A DNA stretch of 64,000 nucleotides from Pontibacillus halophilus JSM 076056 = DSM 19796 (GCF_000425205.1 NZ_AULI01000002.1:1-64000); one strand, 5' to 3'. Counted from the first letter of the stretch, positions 33,988-43,224 are shown. Program-made: numbers and translations. The notes: generated by a model not told the origin, from the sequence alone.

Positions 33988-35031
33988 GTGAAGGTCATTA
34001 CAAAGCCGGTCGGGGTTAGCGTCATTCTTACAATCATCCTCATCCTTTGCCAATTTACGAGTTATAGGGAAATCGGTAATCTACTCTTTATCTTGCAGTT
34101 GCTAGTCTTTGGAGTGTTGTTCATTCACGAACTGGGTCATGCGCTCCTTGGGGTGCGTGCAGGATATCGATTCAATTACTTAAAGGTCGGTCTCCTTTCA
34201 ATTGAGAACATGGGGGAGTTACAGATTAAGGTTAACAACTCTTGGATTTTTATTGGAGGCGTAACGAGTTGTACTCCTTTAACTAGCGATATGGCGAAGC
34301 TTGTCAAGCAACATTGGTGGTTTGTTTTTGGTGGGCCTCTATTTTCAGTCTTATTCGTCATTGGTAGCTTGCTAGCAAATAGTGTCATGGAATCAGAGTT
34401 TTTAATCTACTTTGCGATTATTCATGCGGTGATTGCAACCGTCACACTACTTCCTTTCAAAGGGTCTGATGGGGAAGGGCTATATCAACTTTATAAAGGA
34501 GGTTCTGGAGCTGAACGGTACGTGGCCAGTCTCTTGCTTATGAAAGAATTCCTTACCCCCCTCCATCCCAAGGAATGGTCAGAAGACGCGCTTCATTATG
34601 CAAAGTGTGTATCGCCTAGTGAAGACAACATTGCAGCCTTATACATGCTCTTTTACCACACATTTGTTCTAGAAGGGTACGAAGCAGCTTCAGCATTAGT
34701 TCGTCCCTTTAAGGAGATCCCTGTAACGAAGGCAAATAAGATTGAAATGCAATTTGCGACTCATCTTAGACAAATACATTGTCTCGTTCAAGGTGGTAAC
34801 AATAGAAAGCATCTGTACGATTTGCATAAACAGTTAACCCCTATAGAACCCATAAGCTATAAGAGGAGTCAGGCAATCTTGGCGAAATTAGATGGAGATG
34901 ATGCACGAGCGGAACGTTTGTTCACTCAAATTACGCGAGATATACATAAAGGCAAAAGACAATTTGGATTTTATTTCGCGGAAGAGTTACTAACAGAGTT
35001 CGTGAAAAAACAAATAGGGCTAACAAGTTGA
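33988..35031 (+). CDS. Membrane protein with HELGH metalloprotease motif (M50-like)
   Basis: A 347-residue protein with a hydrophobic N-terminal half (about residues 8-26, 30-55, 105-125, 130-150) and a soluble C-terminal half rich in helices (about 165-340). The motif FIHELGHALLG in the second membrane segment is the HExxH zinc motif of site-2 (M50) proteases; a matching FKGSDGEGLYQL further on resembles the LxG...D third-ligand region. Family members cut transmembrane regulators. The start is GTG 33988. No anti-sigma factor gene is nearby, and the C-terminal region is not a known PDZ domain, so assignment to M50 is moderate. Confidence 0.65.
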   Translation: MKVITKPVGVSVILTIILILCQFTSYREIGNLLFILQLLVFGVLFIHELGHALLGVRAGYRFNYLKVGLLSIENMGELQIKVNNSWIFIGGVTSCTPLTSDMAKLVKQHWWFVFGGPLFSVLFVIGSLLANSVMESEFLIYFAIIHAVIATVTLLPFKGSDGEGLYQLYKGGSGAERYVASLLLMKEFLTPLHPKEWSEDALHYAKCVSPSEDNIAALYMLFYHTFVLEGYEAASALVRPFKEIPVTKANKIEMQFATHLRQIHCLVQGGNNRKHLYDLHKQLTPIEPISYKRSQAILAKLDGDDARAERLFTQITRDIHKGKRQFGFYFAEELLTEFVKKQIGLTS

Positions 35032-35136
35032 AGTTATGCATGCAGGTTATGCTTGTACATTTCGAGACAACTTTGATAAACCTAAGTATTCCGTCCGGTC
35101 TTCAATAGAATGGAAGTAATGGGAGGCGAGATTAAG

Positions 35137-36195
35137 ATGAATCATTCTAATCTAGATCAACAGATTTACTGGAAGCGCATCTTCTTTCTGTTTCTTCTCA
35201 TCCTTGTTCCAAATTATCTAGTTATGCAGATGGGCATAACAGGTCCAGTTGATGATCGCATTGGAGCGGCTACTGCACTTGATGTGGGGATTATCTTACC
35301 TTTGCTGTTGTATTTCTTCGGTTTCAAGAAGCGAATTTCCTGGACGGTATTAGCAGCTTTTATTCTCTTCGGGGTCGTCCTTTCGAATTGGCTTATACCG
35401 GCGAATGCTGATGGGTATTTGTCTTACTTTACTAATAGCGTTCTTGTCCTAGAAGCTGCTATCTTATCTCTTGAACTCTTCTTACTAACCATAATTGTGA
35501 AGCGGCTGCCTTTACTTATTAAGCGTTATAAAGCAACTAAAACAAATCGTTACCACTTTCTATCAAGCTTTAGTGTTGCCATAGAGCAGACCTTTGCTCT
35601 TAATCAGAACAATTCACGCAAGATTCACATTGGATTTCATATACTAGCAACTGATCTCGCGGCCATTTATTATAGTCTATTTAGCTTTAGACAAAAGCGA
35701 ATAGAAGGATTTACTTTCCACAAGGGTGGAGAGTATCTTGGTGTATTCTTTATGCTCGTACATGCCATGGTCATAGAAATTATTGCGGTCCATCTGATGG
35801 TAGCCCAGTACAGTCATCTTGCAGCTTGGATTGTCACGGCATTAGATATATACCTCTTGCTGCTTATCATTGCAGACTACCAAGCCATACGACTCTCGCC
35901 AATTGTACTGGATGAAACGGGCTTCCATTTCCAAAAAGGGATTCGGGAATATGGGATAATCACTTGGGGCGAGATAGAGGGGATGTATAAGAACACGGAA
36001 CTTCCGAAAGACGATGCTGTTGAACTCGCTTTCCATGGTCTAGAAAAAGAACCGCCACCTTATATCATTCGATTGAAAGAGCCTGTTCAAATTCGCCGAT
36101 TCTTAGGGAAGAAGAAAGTGGTCACTGCGATTTATGTAAAGATGGATGATCATGAATCGTTTAGCGAACAATTCAATCGTTATACCGACAGTTGA
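35137..36195 (+). CDS. Multi-pass membrane protein of unknown function
   Basis: A 352-residue protein with about seven or eight hydrophobic segments (for example LFLLILVPNYLVM, IILPLLLYFF, WTVLAAFILFGVVLSNW, YLGVFFMLVHAMVIEIIAVHL) and a soluble C-terminal domain of about 80 residues carrying HFQKGIREYGIITWGEIEGM, reminiscent of a PH-like membrane domain. I do not recognise a family. ATG 35137 has GGGAGGCG 8-9 bases upstream. It follows the HELGH protein by 105 bp and faces a GNAT gene across a shared terminator. Confidence 0.7.
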   Translation: MNHSNLDQQIYWKRIFFLFLLILVPNYLVMQMGITGPVDDRIGAATALDVGIILPLLLYFFGFKKRISWTVLAAFILFGVVLSNWLIPANADGYLSYFTNSVLVLEAAILSLELFLLTIIVKRLPLLIKRYKATKTNRYHFLSSFSVAIEQTFALNQNNSRKIHIGFHILATDLAAIYYSLFSFRQKRIEGFTFHKGGEYLGVFFMLVHAMVIEIIAVHLMVAQYSHLAAWIVTALDIYLLLLIIADYQAIRLSPIVLDETGFHFQKGIREYGIITWGEIEGMYKNTELPKDDAVELAFHGLEKEPPPYIIRLKEPVQIRRFLGKKKVVTAIYVKMDDHESFSEQFNRYTDS

Positions 36196-36222
36196 TATTC
36201 ACACTAGTTAAAACGACAAATA

Positions 36223-36250
36223 AAGCCGGCCACTTAGTGTGGACCGGCTT
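36223..36250. terminator. Bidirectional terminator between the membrane protein and GNAT genes
   Basis: AAGCCGG-CCAC and GTGG-CCGGCTT with one bulge. Confidence 0.7.
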
Positions 36251-36260
36251 ATCACGTTCA

Positions 36261-36794
36261 TTAACTATTAAATGCTTCTGGATAATGTACCACACCTTGA
36301 ATGTTATCAAGCGAATGCCCATTGAGTGGCAATGCCATAAATGATTCATCCGGGACATCGAAGGGTGCTTTAATTCCCCAATGACTAGCGGGTTTAAACC
36401 CGAACCTTGGATAATAATCCTCATGTCCTAACACGATGACAGAAGAGTATCCTAGTGTTGTGGCGCGTTGCAATGCCTCACGAATTAGCATGCTCCCAAT
36501 TCCTTTACGTTGGTACTCAGGTATAATAGAAACTGGTGCAAGTGCTAATGAATCAACTGCATGATCGCGCTTAACTATATTAATCTTTGAAAGCAATAGA
36601 TGCCCGACTATAGTTTCGGTTTCATCTAGTGCGACTAAAGAGAGTTCTGGGATAAAGCCATCACATTGTCTTATCGCCCTTACTAGGTGATGTTCATTTT
36701 GGTCGCTAAGAGGTTCCTTCAAGAACGCATGCTTAATAACCTCTTCAATCCTCGACATATCCTGTGGTGTTTCTTGCCGAATCGTTATATTCAA
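36261..36794 (-). CDS. GNAT family N-acetyltransferase (YhbS-like)
   Basis: A 177-residue acetyltransferase with the acetyl-CoA binding block ALAPVSIIPEYQRKGIGSML (Q/RxxGxG/A type), a VIVLGHEDYYPRFGFKPA motif typical of YhbS, and a C-terminal domain. The TTG at 36794 is behind AGGTG. The substrate is unknown. Confidence 0.87.
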   Translation of the reverse strand: MNITIRQETPQDMSRIEEVIKHAFLKEPLSDQNEHHLVRAIRQCDGFIPELSLVALDETETIVGHLLLSKINIVKRDHAVDSLALAPVSIIPEYQRKGIGSMLIREALQRATTLGYSSVIVLGHEDYYPRFGFKPASHWGIKAPFDVPDESFMALPLNGHSLDNIQGVVHYPEAFNS

Positions 36795-36864
36795 TCACGA
36801 CACCTACTTTCATTGATAATAATGCTTTCAAGTATAGCTCATTGCATCTATTCGTCAAGCGAAT

Positions 36865-36899
36865 AGAAAAAGCTTAGAGGTTCTATCCTCTAAGCTTTA
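36865..36899 (-). terminator. Terminator of the deiminase-like gene
   Basis: On the minus strand AAAGCTTAGAGG and CCTCTAAGCTTT pair, then TTTCTATTC. Confidence 0.8.
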
Positions 36900-37007
36900 A
36901 ATTTCGTTATTACCCTAATAGTACTGAATAACAAAGCCGTCTACCATAGAGACAAGGAGTGATTCGTTTAAATTAGTATGGATCATTGTTGTAAGGAAAA
37001 CTAAACG

Positions 37008-37949
37008 TCAAGATTTACGGACGAACGGTAGCGTCATACATCGGATGCCTCCGCCGCCTTTCTCAAGCTCCGCTACATCTACCTCAATTAATTTTTGTTT
37101 CTTTAACACGGGGTGTGATTTAAAGATTTTTTTGTTTGCCTTCGTGCTGATTAGAAGTGTCTCAGGGTCTAAACATAGAAAGTTAATGTCTGGAATTGTG
37201 TTTACATCCGTAACCCAATAAACTTCAAAGCCATGCCTACCTAGAAAATCAGCCAACATTGCATGCTTGACTTTGTCTTGTGTAGTTATCATGACTGGCA
37301 TAAAGCGTAGGTAACTCTTTGAAAGAAAGACTCCTGGAGCGGCTACGTTACAATTCATATCCAAATGCAACGTATCTGGACGGCGAGGCAAATCGATAAT
37401 GCCTATCTCCGAGAATCCAGCCTTGAAGAGGAGGTCTTTTATTTTCTCAACGCTTGACAGGCTTGTTCGAATCCCTACGTTGATTAAGACAGCATCTTTA
37501 CTTAGAACGTGTACATCTCCGTATTCAAGTCCTTTTAAGTCATTGTTATCGTTTATGAGGAAAGAACCTTGTTTAAACCAATCTTTCATGAGCAAGTGAG
37601 ATTGCACGTACTCAGGCTTTCTCATTGATGTGCCAGCCTCGCCAGGGATAACGGTCTCTCCGAATACACAAGCAAGATCTCGTACGAAAATGCGGTTAAT
37701 GAGCTGCTCATTTAGCTGGCGGTCTTCTTTCGATAAATAATCCGCATAATTCACAATTTGAACGTTCTGCTTCTCAAGAGCCCTATAAAGCCGTTCGTGT
37801 GCCTTTTTAGCTTTTTTCTGCTGAACGGGTTCCGTCCATTGAACATCTTGAGCTGTTTGCTGATCTGGAACATCTAAATTAGAAGGAGGACAGAGCATAA
37901 CAACATCTAGCTGTCCGTGTTCTGTCCAACAGTGTGGTTGAATGTGCAT
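37008..37949 (-). CDS. Arginine deiminase/DDAH-like guanidine-modifying enzyme
   Basis: A 313-residue protein of the pentein fold. The catalytic His is in RPDTLHLDMNCNV and the catalytic Cys in GGGGIRCMTLPFVRKS at the C-terminus; acidic residues such as FVRDLACVFGETVIPG fit the substrate clamp. Family members hydrolyse arginine, methylarginine or related guanidines to citrulline or transfer the amidino group. No carbamate kinase or ornithine carbamoyltransferase gene is nearby, so a role in classical arginine fermentation is not indicated. It is 72 bp downstream of an acetyl-CoA synthetase-like gene on the same strand. Confidence 0.82.
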   Translation of the reverse strand: MHIQPHCWTEHGQLDVVMLCPPSNLDVPDQQTAQDVQWTEPVQQKKAKKAHERLYRALEKQNVQIVNYADYLSKEDRQLNEQLINRIFVRDLACVFGETVIPGEAGTSMRKPEYVQSHLLMKDWFKQGSFLINDNNDLKGLEYGDVHVLSKDAVLINVGIRTSLSSVEKIKDLLFKAGFSEIGIIDLPRRPDTLHLDMNCNVAAPGVFLSKSYLRFMPVMITTQDKVKHAMLADFLGRHGFEVYWVTDVNTIPDINFLCLDPETLLISTKANKKIFKSHPVLKKQKLIEVDVAELEKGGGGIRCMTLPFVRKS

Positions 37950-38021
37950 AACGACCCCTCATTTCAACATTTCTTATCGTTAGCTTATCCAACCACGTTT
38001 CTCTCATTCTCATTCAGGGGC

Positions 38022-39959
38022 TTAGCTTGTAAATTGCTGAATTTCACGTAAGGTTTCAGGGTTTTCTAAGGCTGATAAATCTTCAGGGACATCATTTAAA
38101 TAAGCGGCTTTCACCATTCTCCTCATTACCTTCGCGTTCCTTGTCTTCGGTAGGTCTTGAACGAAATGAATGGTGCTTGGGGAGATTGCTTTGCCTAATG
38201 AGAGTTCTGCGTACTCGTACAGCTCTTTCGTCCATTCATCGTTATGAGAATATCCAGTTGCTAGGACGAGAAAGAGCACGGGAGTTTCTCCTTTGACGGC
38301 ATGTGGAACTCCAATTACCGCTGCTTCTTTAACATAGTCAAGTTTCATGAATATAGATTCAATCTCAGCAGGGCCAATGCGTTTCCCAGCTACAGATAAT
38401 GTGTCATCAGAACGTCCTGTTATTGTATAATAGCCTTCCTCATCAACGATTGCCCAGTCGCCGTGCACCCACGTATCTTCAAAGCGAGACCAATATGTAT
38501 CGAGGTATCGCTTATCATCTTTATAGAAACTATTGGTCATCCCGACCCAAGGCTTCTGTAGAACCAATTCACCAACTACTCCTTCTATAGAAGCACCGTC
38601 TTCATTCAGAATACTCACATCCATGCCTGGTAAAGCGGCATTAAACGTAACTGGGCTGATAGGCTTGATGAGGACGTTGCCTAAAATTCCTCCAGAAATT
38701 TCAGTTCCTCCTGAATAATTCACAATCGGCGTTCTGGATTTCCCTATTTGTTGGAACAACCACATCCAAGGTTCTCTGTTCCAAGGTTCCCCTGTAGACC
38801 CTATCGCTTTTAAATGGTCAAAACAATACGCTTCTGTCCATTCTTCACCATATTGCATCATAGAGCGAATCAATGTAGGGGAGAGACCGAGATGCGTGAC
38901 ACGATGGCGTGCTGCTAGTGACCACAACTGATCGCGCCTTGGATAATCAGGTGTCCCTTCATAGAGCAAGATACTGGCTCCGTTAAGTAACCCTCCATAT
39001 ACAAGGAAAGGGCCCATCATCCATCCCATATCGGTATACCAGAAGAAGGTGTCATGTTGGCACACATCCATACAAATCCCTGCATCGAAAGCCGCTTTGA
39101 TGGGAAATCCGGCGTGGGTATGCACGGTACCTTTTGGGTTACCTGTCGTACCTGATGTGTAGATGAGCATGAAGGGATGGTCACTGGTACATTCCACGCA
39201 CTTGTAATCGCTTTCATAATTGCGTAATGTATTCCAGTCTATATCTCGGTCTTTATTCCATTGTACAGGTGTATGAGTATGCGTGACGACGATGGTTTTC
39301 TCGACAGTTGGGGAATAGGCGCAAGCTTCATCAGTTGTTGGTTTCATGGGGACAATCTTACCTCTCCGTCTTGAGGCATCTACTGTGATGATGAACCGGG
39401 CTTTAGAGGATTGAAGTCTAGGGATGAGTGCTTCTTTCTTGTATCCTGAGAAAGCGGGGCAATAAATGGCACCAATTCTTGAGAGAGCAAGCATGGAGAT
39501 GACGGTTTCAGGAATCATGGGCATGTACAACATCACGACATCTCGTTCTTGAACACCTAATTCAGTCAATCCATTTGCAACTCTCTGCACTTCGTCTAGC
39601 AGTTCAGCGAACGTGTACGTACGTATCGACCCATTCTCATCCTCCCATTGAAGCGCTGTGAGGTGGGTGGTGTCGGCGCGTAACGCCCAGCGATCGACGG
39701 CGTTATAGCATACATTTAACGTACCACCTTCGAACCAGTGGGGGAAGGGGGCGCCATCTCGTAAGGAGAGCGCGGATTGATAAGGAGTAAACCATTGAAT
39801 GCCTAGTTCTTGTTCAGCCTGCGACCAAAACTGACTAATATCGGTTATGGTTTGTTTGTGGAACGAATCGTAGTCGGTAAAGCCCAATTTCTCCATCCAT
39901 TGAAACAATCGAGTCGTCTTCATTTCTTCTTCCGTGGGAATCCAGACAGCATCTACCAT
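38022..39959 (-). CDS. Acetyl-CoA synthetase-like AMP-dependent ligase
   Basis: A 645-residue ANL ligase of the acetyl-CoA synthetase type. It has P-loop IYTSGTTGNPKGTVHTHAGF, WYTDMGWMMGP, YSGGTEI, YTITGRSDDTLSVAGKRIGP and a C-terminal PKTRNAKVMRR, where the last Lys is the one typically acetylated to shut off the enzyme. The usual sequence at that end is SGK; here it is NAK. Acetate, propionate or a longer acid is the substrate. It begins ATG 39959 after AGGAGG. Confidence 0.85.
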   Translation of the reverse strand: MVDAVWIPTEEEMKTTRLFQWMEKLGFTDYDSFHKQTITDISQFWSQAEQELGIQWFTPYQSALSLRDGAPFPHWFEGGTLNVCYNAVDRWALRADTTHLTALQWEDENGSIRTYTFAELLDEVQRVANGLTELGVQERDVVMLYMPMIPETVISMLALSRIGAIYCPAFSGYKKEALIPRLQSSKARFIITVDASRRRGKIVPMKPTTDEACAYSPTVEKTIVVTHTHTPVQWNKDRDIDWNTLRNYESDYKCVECTSDHPFMLIYTSGTTGNPKGTVHTHAGFPIKAAFDAGICMDVCQHDTFFWYTDMGWMMGPFLVYGGLLNGASILLYEGTPDYPRRDQLWSLAARHRVTHLGLSPTLIRSMMQYGEEWTEAYCFDHLKAIGSTGEPWNREPWMWLFQQIGKSRTPIVNYSGGTEISGGILGNVLIKPISPVTFNAALPGMDVSILNEDGASIEGVVGELVLQKPWVGMTNSFYKDDKRYLDTYWSRFEDTWVHGDWAIVDEEGYYTITGRSDDTLSVAGKRIGPAEIESIFMKLDYVKEAAVIGVPHAVKGETPVLFLVLATGYSHNDEWTKELYEYAELSLGKAISPSTIHFVQDLPKTRNAKVMRRMVKAAYLNDVPEDLSALENPETLREIQQFTS

Positions 39960-40050
39960 GTAATTCCTCCTAATATAGAATATTCAAACAACTATTCTCA
40001 TTATAATATAGGAGGGAGGAGATTGAAAAACTTCACCCTTATAAAAGTAA

Positions 40051-40081
40051 AAAAAAGACAAAGGCGGACTCTGTCTTTTTT
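40051..40081. terminator. Bidirectional terminator after the PadR-like gene
   Basis: AAAAAAGACA and TGTCTTTTTT surround an 11-base loop; T runs appear on both strands. It touches the stop codon at 40080. Confidence 0.75.
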
Positions 40082-40460
40082 ACGTATATACTTCACGCAT
40101 GATGCGCTTTAAAATATCGATTTGTTCATCAAATAGTAGTTTATAATGTTTCTTCTCGATCTCGAATTCTTCGCTACCTTTTTCAGTGACACGATACCAG
40201 TACACTTTCTGACGTCGTTTCACTTCGGATTTATAATCCTCTCGACGCTGTAACAATCCTTCCTCTGTCATATCGTGAAGCGTATCCAGCAATGTAGAGG
40301 GGGCAGGCTGCCAATTCCCAGTAAGCTTACTAAACTCCTCTTTGAAATGTTCAGAGATCATGGAATTTCGTTTGTGCAGCAAATGAAGGATATAGAATTT
40401 CGTGAATTGAGCGGCTGACATATTAAGCGCAAACTTTTTAGGGTTGTTCTTGTTGGACAC
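40080..40460 (-). CDS. PadR-like winged-helix regulator
   Basis: A 126-residue protein. The middle has FYILHLLHKRNSMISEHFKE and a wing region LLQRREDYKSEVKRRQKVYWYRV, followed by a C-terminal helix; this is the PadR/PaaX-type fold, usually repressing a nearby operon. The start GTG 40460 is chosen because AAGGTGG lies 8 bases upstream; a longer frame to 40520 has no RBS. A 17-base palindrome at 40584-40600, in its upstream region, is a candidate operator. Confidence 0.72.
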   Translation of the reverse strand: MSNKNNPKKFALNMSAAQFTKFYILHLLHKRNSMISEHFKEEFSKLTGNWQPAPSTLLDTLHDMTEEGLLQRREDYKSEVKRRQKVYWYRVTEKGSEEFEIEKKHYKLLFDEQIDILKRIMREVYT

Positions 40461-40557
40461 GTTCCTCACCACCTTATGAATTGTGTGGATGATACTAGGC
40501 TGATAGCCATATTTACACACTCTATGTATCTATTTCTATTATAACCACGTCTTGACA

Positions 40558-40572
40558 TAGTAGCAACTCCGA
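40558..40572 (+). repeat. Intergenic repeat, copy C
   Basis: TAGTAGCAACTCCGA is identical over 15 bases to 5928-5942. Just before it is TTGACA, a -35-like hexamer. Confidence 0.5.
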
Positions 40573-40583
40573 GTATTCCTTAA

Positions 40584-40600
40584 GTAAATAAGTTATTTAC
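40584..40600. promoter_or_regulatory. Perfect palindrome, candidate PadR operator
   Basis: GTAAATAA-G-TTATTTAC is a perfect 8-bp inverted repeat about one central base, 124 bp before the padR-like start and 204 bp before the glycosyltransferase start. Confidence 0.4.
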
Positions 40601-40803
40601 CTAACGTTTACCAACCTTACAGATTCTTTACGATATTGAACAAAATCACAATGCTATTTCTTTGTATGTCTTGATATGATGTTAATAACAAACCAAACGA
40701 TACGGCTATATTCCACGGAAGAGCAGATTACAGCAAGGATGAATGGAAATACTAGATCCTTCCTAACACAGTGAAGGAGTCGTAAAGGAGTAGTGAGTAG
40801 AGC

Positions 40804-41931
40804 ATGAAGATTGCAATCGTTACAGAAACCTTTCTACCTTCAACTGATGGTGTTGTCACACGATTATGTGAAGCAATTCGTTGGTTCGTCAAACAGGGGA
40901 ATGAAGTCATTGTCATTGCTCCAGACTTAGGCGTATCAGAATTTGAAGGAGCAAAGGTCATCGGAGTTCCTTGCCGTTCATTCTTCTTCTACAAGTCTAA
41001 GAAATTCTCACTACCGCAACGAAAAGTAGGGAAGATCATTAAAGATTTTCACCCAGATCTCATTCACATTGTAAATCCAGCGCTGCTCGGTTCTGCTGGG
41101 ATTTATTACGCTAGAAAGTTTAATTACCCAATGGTCGCATCCTATCACACCAATGTGCCACAATACTTGAATTATTATCGGTTGCAAGCCTTTAAGCCCC
41201 TTATGTGGTGGTACTTTAAAAAGCTTCATAGTTACGCTGATTTGAATTTATGTCCGTCACATGCAGTGAAACAAGAGCTAATTGACCGTAAATTTCATAA
41301 CATGCATATTTGGGAGCGTGGCGTAGATTTAGATCGATTTGGACCAGATCAATATAGCCATGAGATGAGAAATCGTTTATCGGGCGGAGAACCTAATAAA
41401 AAGCTGCTTCTATTTGTTGGGCGACTTGCATCTGAGAAAGAAGTGTATAAAATCAAGCCGCTGCTTGAACGAGATCCTAACGTTAGGCTTGCGATTGTAG
41501 GGGATGGTCCTGAACGAGAGAGTCTTGAGCTACTCTTTAAAGGGACGAATACTGTGTTTACAGGGTTTCTTCATGGTAAAGAGCTTGGTGAAGCCTATGC
41601 GTCAGCAGATGCGTTTATCTTCCCATCCATCACAGAAACATTTGGCCTTGTTATATTAGAAGCGATGGCTTCTGGTCTACCCGTTATTGCAGCCAAGAGC
41701 GGGCCAACGCTTGAGCAAATACAAGATGGGCGTACTGGACTGTTATTCGAGAATGAAGATACAGAGAGTATGCTCCAAGCGGTCCATAAGCTTGAGGATG
41801 ACCTCTTGTTTCATACGTTGAAGAAGAATGCACGTAATGAAGCAGAACAATATAGTTGGATTACCCCATCCCAGCAACTACTTGATTACTACCAGGAAGT
41901 TGTAGAAGATAAGTTTCATCAAGCTCAATAG
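40804..41931 (+). CDS. GT4-family glycosyltransferase, first of a tandem pair
   Basis: A 375-residue GT-B enzyme. The N-terminal acceptor domain begins KIAIVTETFLPSTDGVVTRL; the donor domain has LFVGRLASEKE, the GxGP turn VGDGPERE, and the nucleotide-sugar block ITETFGLVILEAMASGLPVI with the EX7E-type Glu pair. The middle segment SYHTNVPQYLNYYRL resembles lipid glycosyltransferases such as SQD2 and MgtA. It probably transfers a sugar to a membrane lipid, but this is inferred. It has its own terminator, so it is not in an operon with its paralogue. Confidence 0.85.
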   Translation: MKIAIVTETFLPSTDGVVTRLCEAIRWFVKQGNEVIVIAPDLGVSEFEGAKVIGVPCRSFFFYKSKKFSLPQRKVGKIIKDFHPDLIHIVNPALLGSAGIYYARKFNYPMVASYHTNVPQYLNYYRLQAFKPLMWWYFKKLHSYADLNLCPSHAVKQELIDRKFHNMHIWERGVDLDRFGPDQYSHEMRNRLSGGEPNKKLLLFVGRLASEKEVYKIKPLLERDPNVRLAIVGDGPERESLELLFKGTNTVFTGFLHGKELGEAYASADAFIFPSITETFGLVILEAMASGLPVIAAKSGPTLEQIQDGRTGLLFENEDTESMLQAVHKLEDDLLFHTLKKNARNEAEQYSWITPSQQLLDYYQEVVEDKFHQAQ

Positions 41932-41939
41932 TACTTGAT

Positions 41940-41968
41940 GGCTGAAGCGAATCCTTCAGCCTTTTGTT
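41940..41968 (+). terminator. Terminator between the paired glycosyltransferase genes
   Basis: GGCTGAAG/CTTCAGCC with a six-base loop and a T-rich tail. Confidence 0.85.
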
Positions 41969-42061
41969 TTGCAGAGGGAACAGTGATATAGTAATAGGGA
42001 TTGAAATTGTCCTGAAAGTGGAAAACTGTCAACAAATCAGGATGACAAAGGAGTATGAACT

Positions 42062-43201
42062 GTGAAAATAGCGATTATTACGGAGACATTCTTACCATCC
42101 ACCGACGGGGTTGTAACGAGGTTAACCAAAGCCATTAAACACCTGCGTAGCAATGATCATGAAGTTATAGTCATTGCACCAGACTTAGGTGTAACCGAAT
42201 TTGAAGGTGCAATCATCGAAGGCGTGAAGGCGACCAACTTGCCATTTTATCGCTATCGACCATTTGCATTGCCGAATAAAAAGGTGAAAGGGATTCTTGA
42301 GAAACATCAACCTGACCTTGTACATGTCGTAAATCCAGCCCTTTTAGGCGTTTCTGGAGTGAAATATGCGAAACAACTACAGTTCCCTCTAGTCGCCTCA
42401 TACCATACGCACGTACCGAAATACTTAGATTATTATAATTTATATCCGCTTAAACCGTTGCTATGGTGGCATTTCAAACGTCTTCATAATCAGGCAGATT
42501 ACAACTTATGTACATCACAAGCTGTCAAAGATGAACTCGACAAACATGGATTCTACAACGTAAACGTATGGCAACGAGGAGTAGCCATCGAAAACTACCA
42601 CCCAACGTATTACAATGAAGACATGAGAAATCGTCTTAGTGGTGGTGAGCCTCATAAGAAGCTACTCGTCTTTGTTGGACGTTTGGCACCAGAGAAAGAA
42701 ATACACAAGCTAAAGCCTTTATTAGAACAACGTGACGATGTAAGACTTGCGATCGTCGGGGACGGCCCTGTCCGTGAACAGTTAGAGTCTAAATTTGAAG
42801 GTACGAATACAATCTTTACTGGATTCTTACACGGTGAAGAGTTAGCGCAAGCCTTCTCATCAGCAGATGCCTTTATCTTCCCATCCATCACAGAAACGTT
42901 AGGATTAGTCATCTTAGAAGCAATGGCATCTGGATTACCAGTCATCGCTGCGAAGAGCGGGCCTACAATGGAGCAGGTAGATGATGAACGCACAGGATTA
43001 TTATTCGAAAACGAAGACACTTCAAGCCTAATAGAAGCTGTGCGTAAGCTTGAAGATTCAGACCTTCATCAGCATATGAGAGATGAAGCTCGTGCTGAAG
43101 CTGAGAAGTTTAGTTGGACAAGACCTTCCCAGCAATTACAGGAAGTATATGAAGAAATCTTAGGAATCCCATCTCAAAGAGAGCAAAAGCAAGCACAATA
43201 G
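42062..43201 (+). CDS. GT4-family glycosyltransferase, second of a tandem pair
   Basis: A 379-residue paralogue of the preceding gene with the same motif order, including the shared blocks SADAFIFPSITET, GLVILEAMASGLPVIAAKSG and NRLSGGEP. It starts at GTG 42062 behind AAAGGAG. It differs mainly at the N-terminal acceptor side (YRPFALPNKK versus YKSKKFSLPQRK), which suggests related donors with different acceptors. It most likely arose by local duplication. Confidence 0.85.
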   Translation: MKIAIITETFLPSTDGVVTRLTKAIKHLRSNDHEVIVIAPDLGVTEFEGAIIEGVKATNLPFYRYRPFALPNKKVKGILEKHQPDLVHVVNPALLGVSGVKYAKQLQFPLVASYHTHVPKYLDYYNLYPLKPLLWWHFKRLHNQADYNLCTSQAVKDELDKHGFYNVNVWQRGVAIENYHPTYYNEDMRNRLSGGEPHKKLLVFVGRLAPEKEIHKLKPLLEQRDDVRLAIVGDGPVREQLESKFEGTNTIFTGFLHGEELAQAFSSADAFIFPSITETLGLVILEAMASGLPVIAAKSGPTMEQVDDERTGLLFENEDTSSLIEAVRKLEDSDLHQHMRDEARAEAEKFSWTRPSQQLQEVYEEILGIPSQREQKQAQ

Positions 43202-43224
43202 AAACTAATAGCAAAGTATGAACC

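Larger units (their letters stand above)
40461..40803. other. Intergenic region between padR-like and glycosyltransferase genes
   Basis: No gene is seen in this 343-bp divergent region. It holds a repeat copy (40557-40572), a 17-base palindrome (40584-40600) and the promoters of both flanking genes, none of which I could fix with certainty. Confidence 0.6.

Noticed and set aside
35066-35095. Possible extracytoplasmic-sigma promoter before the 352-residue membrane protein
   Set aside because: An AAC-type -35 and a CGTC are present but the spacing (about 20 bases) is too long for the sigma-W/M/X pattern.
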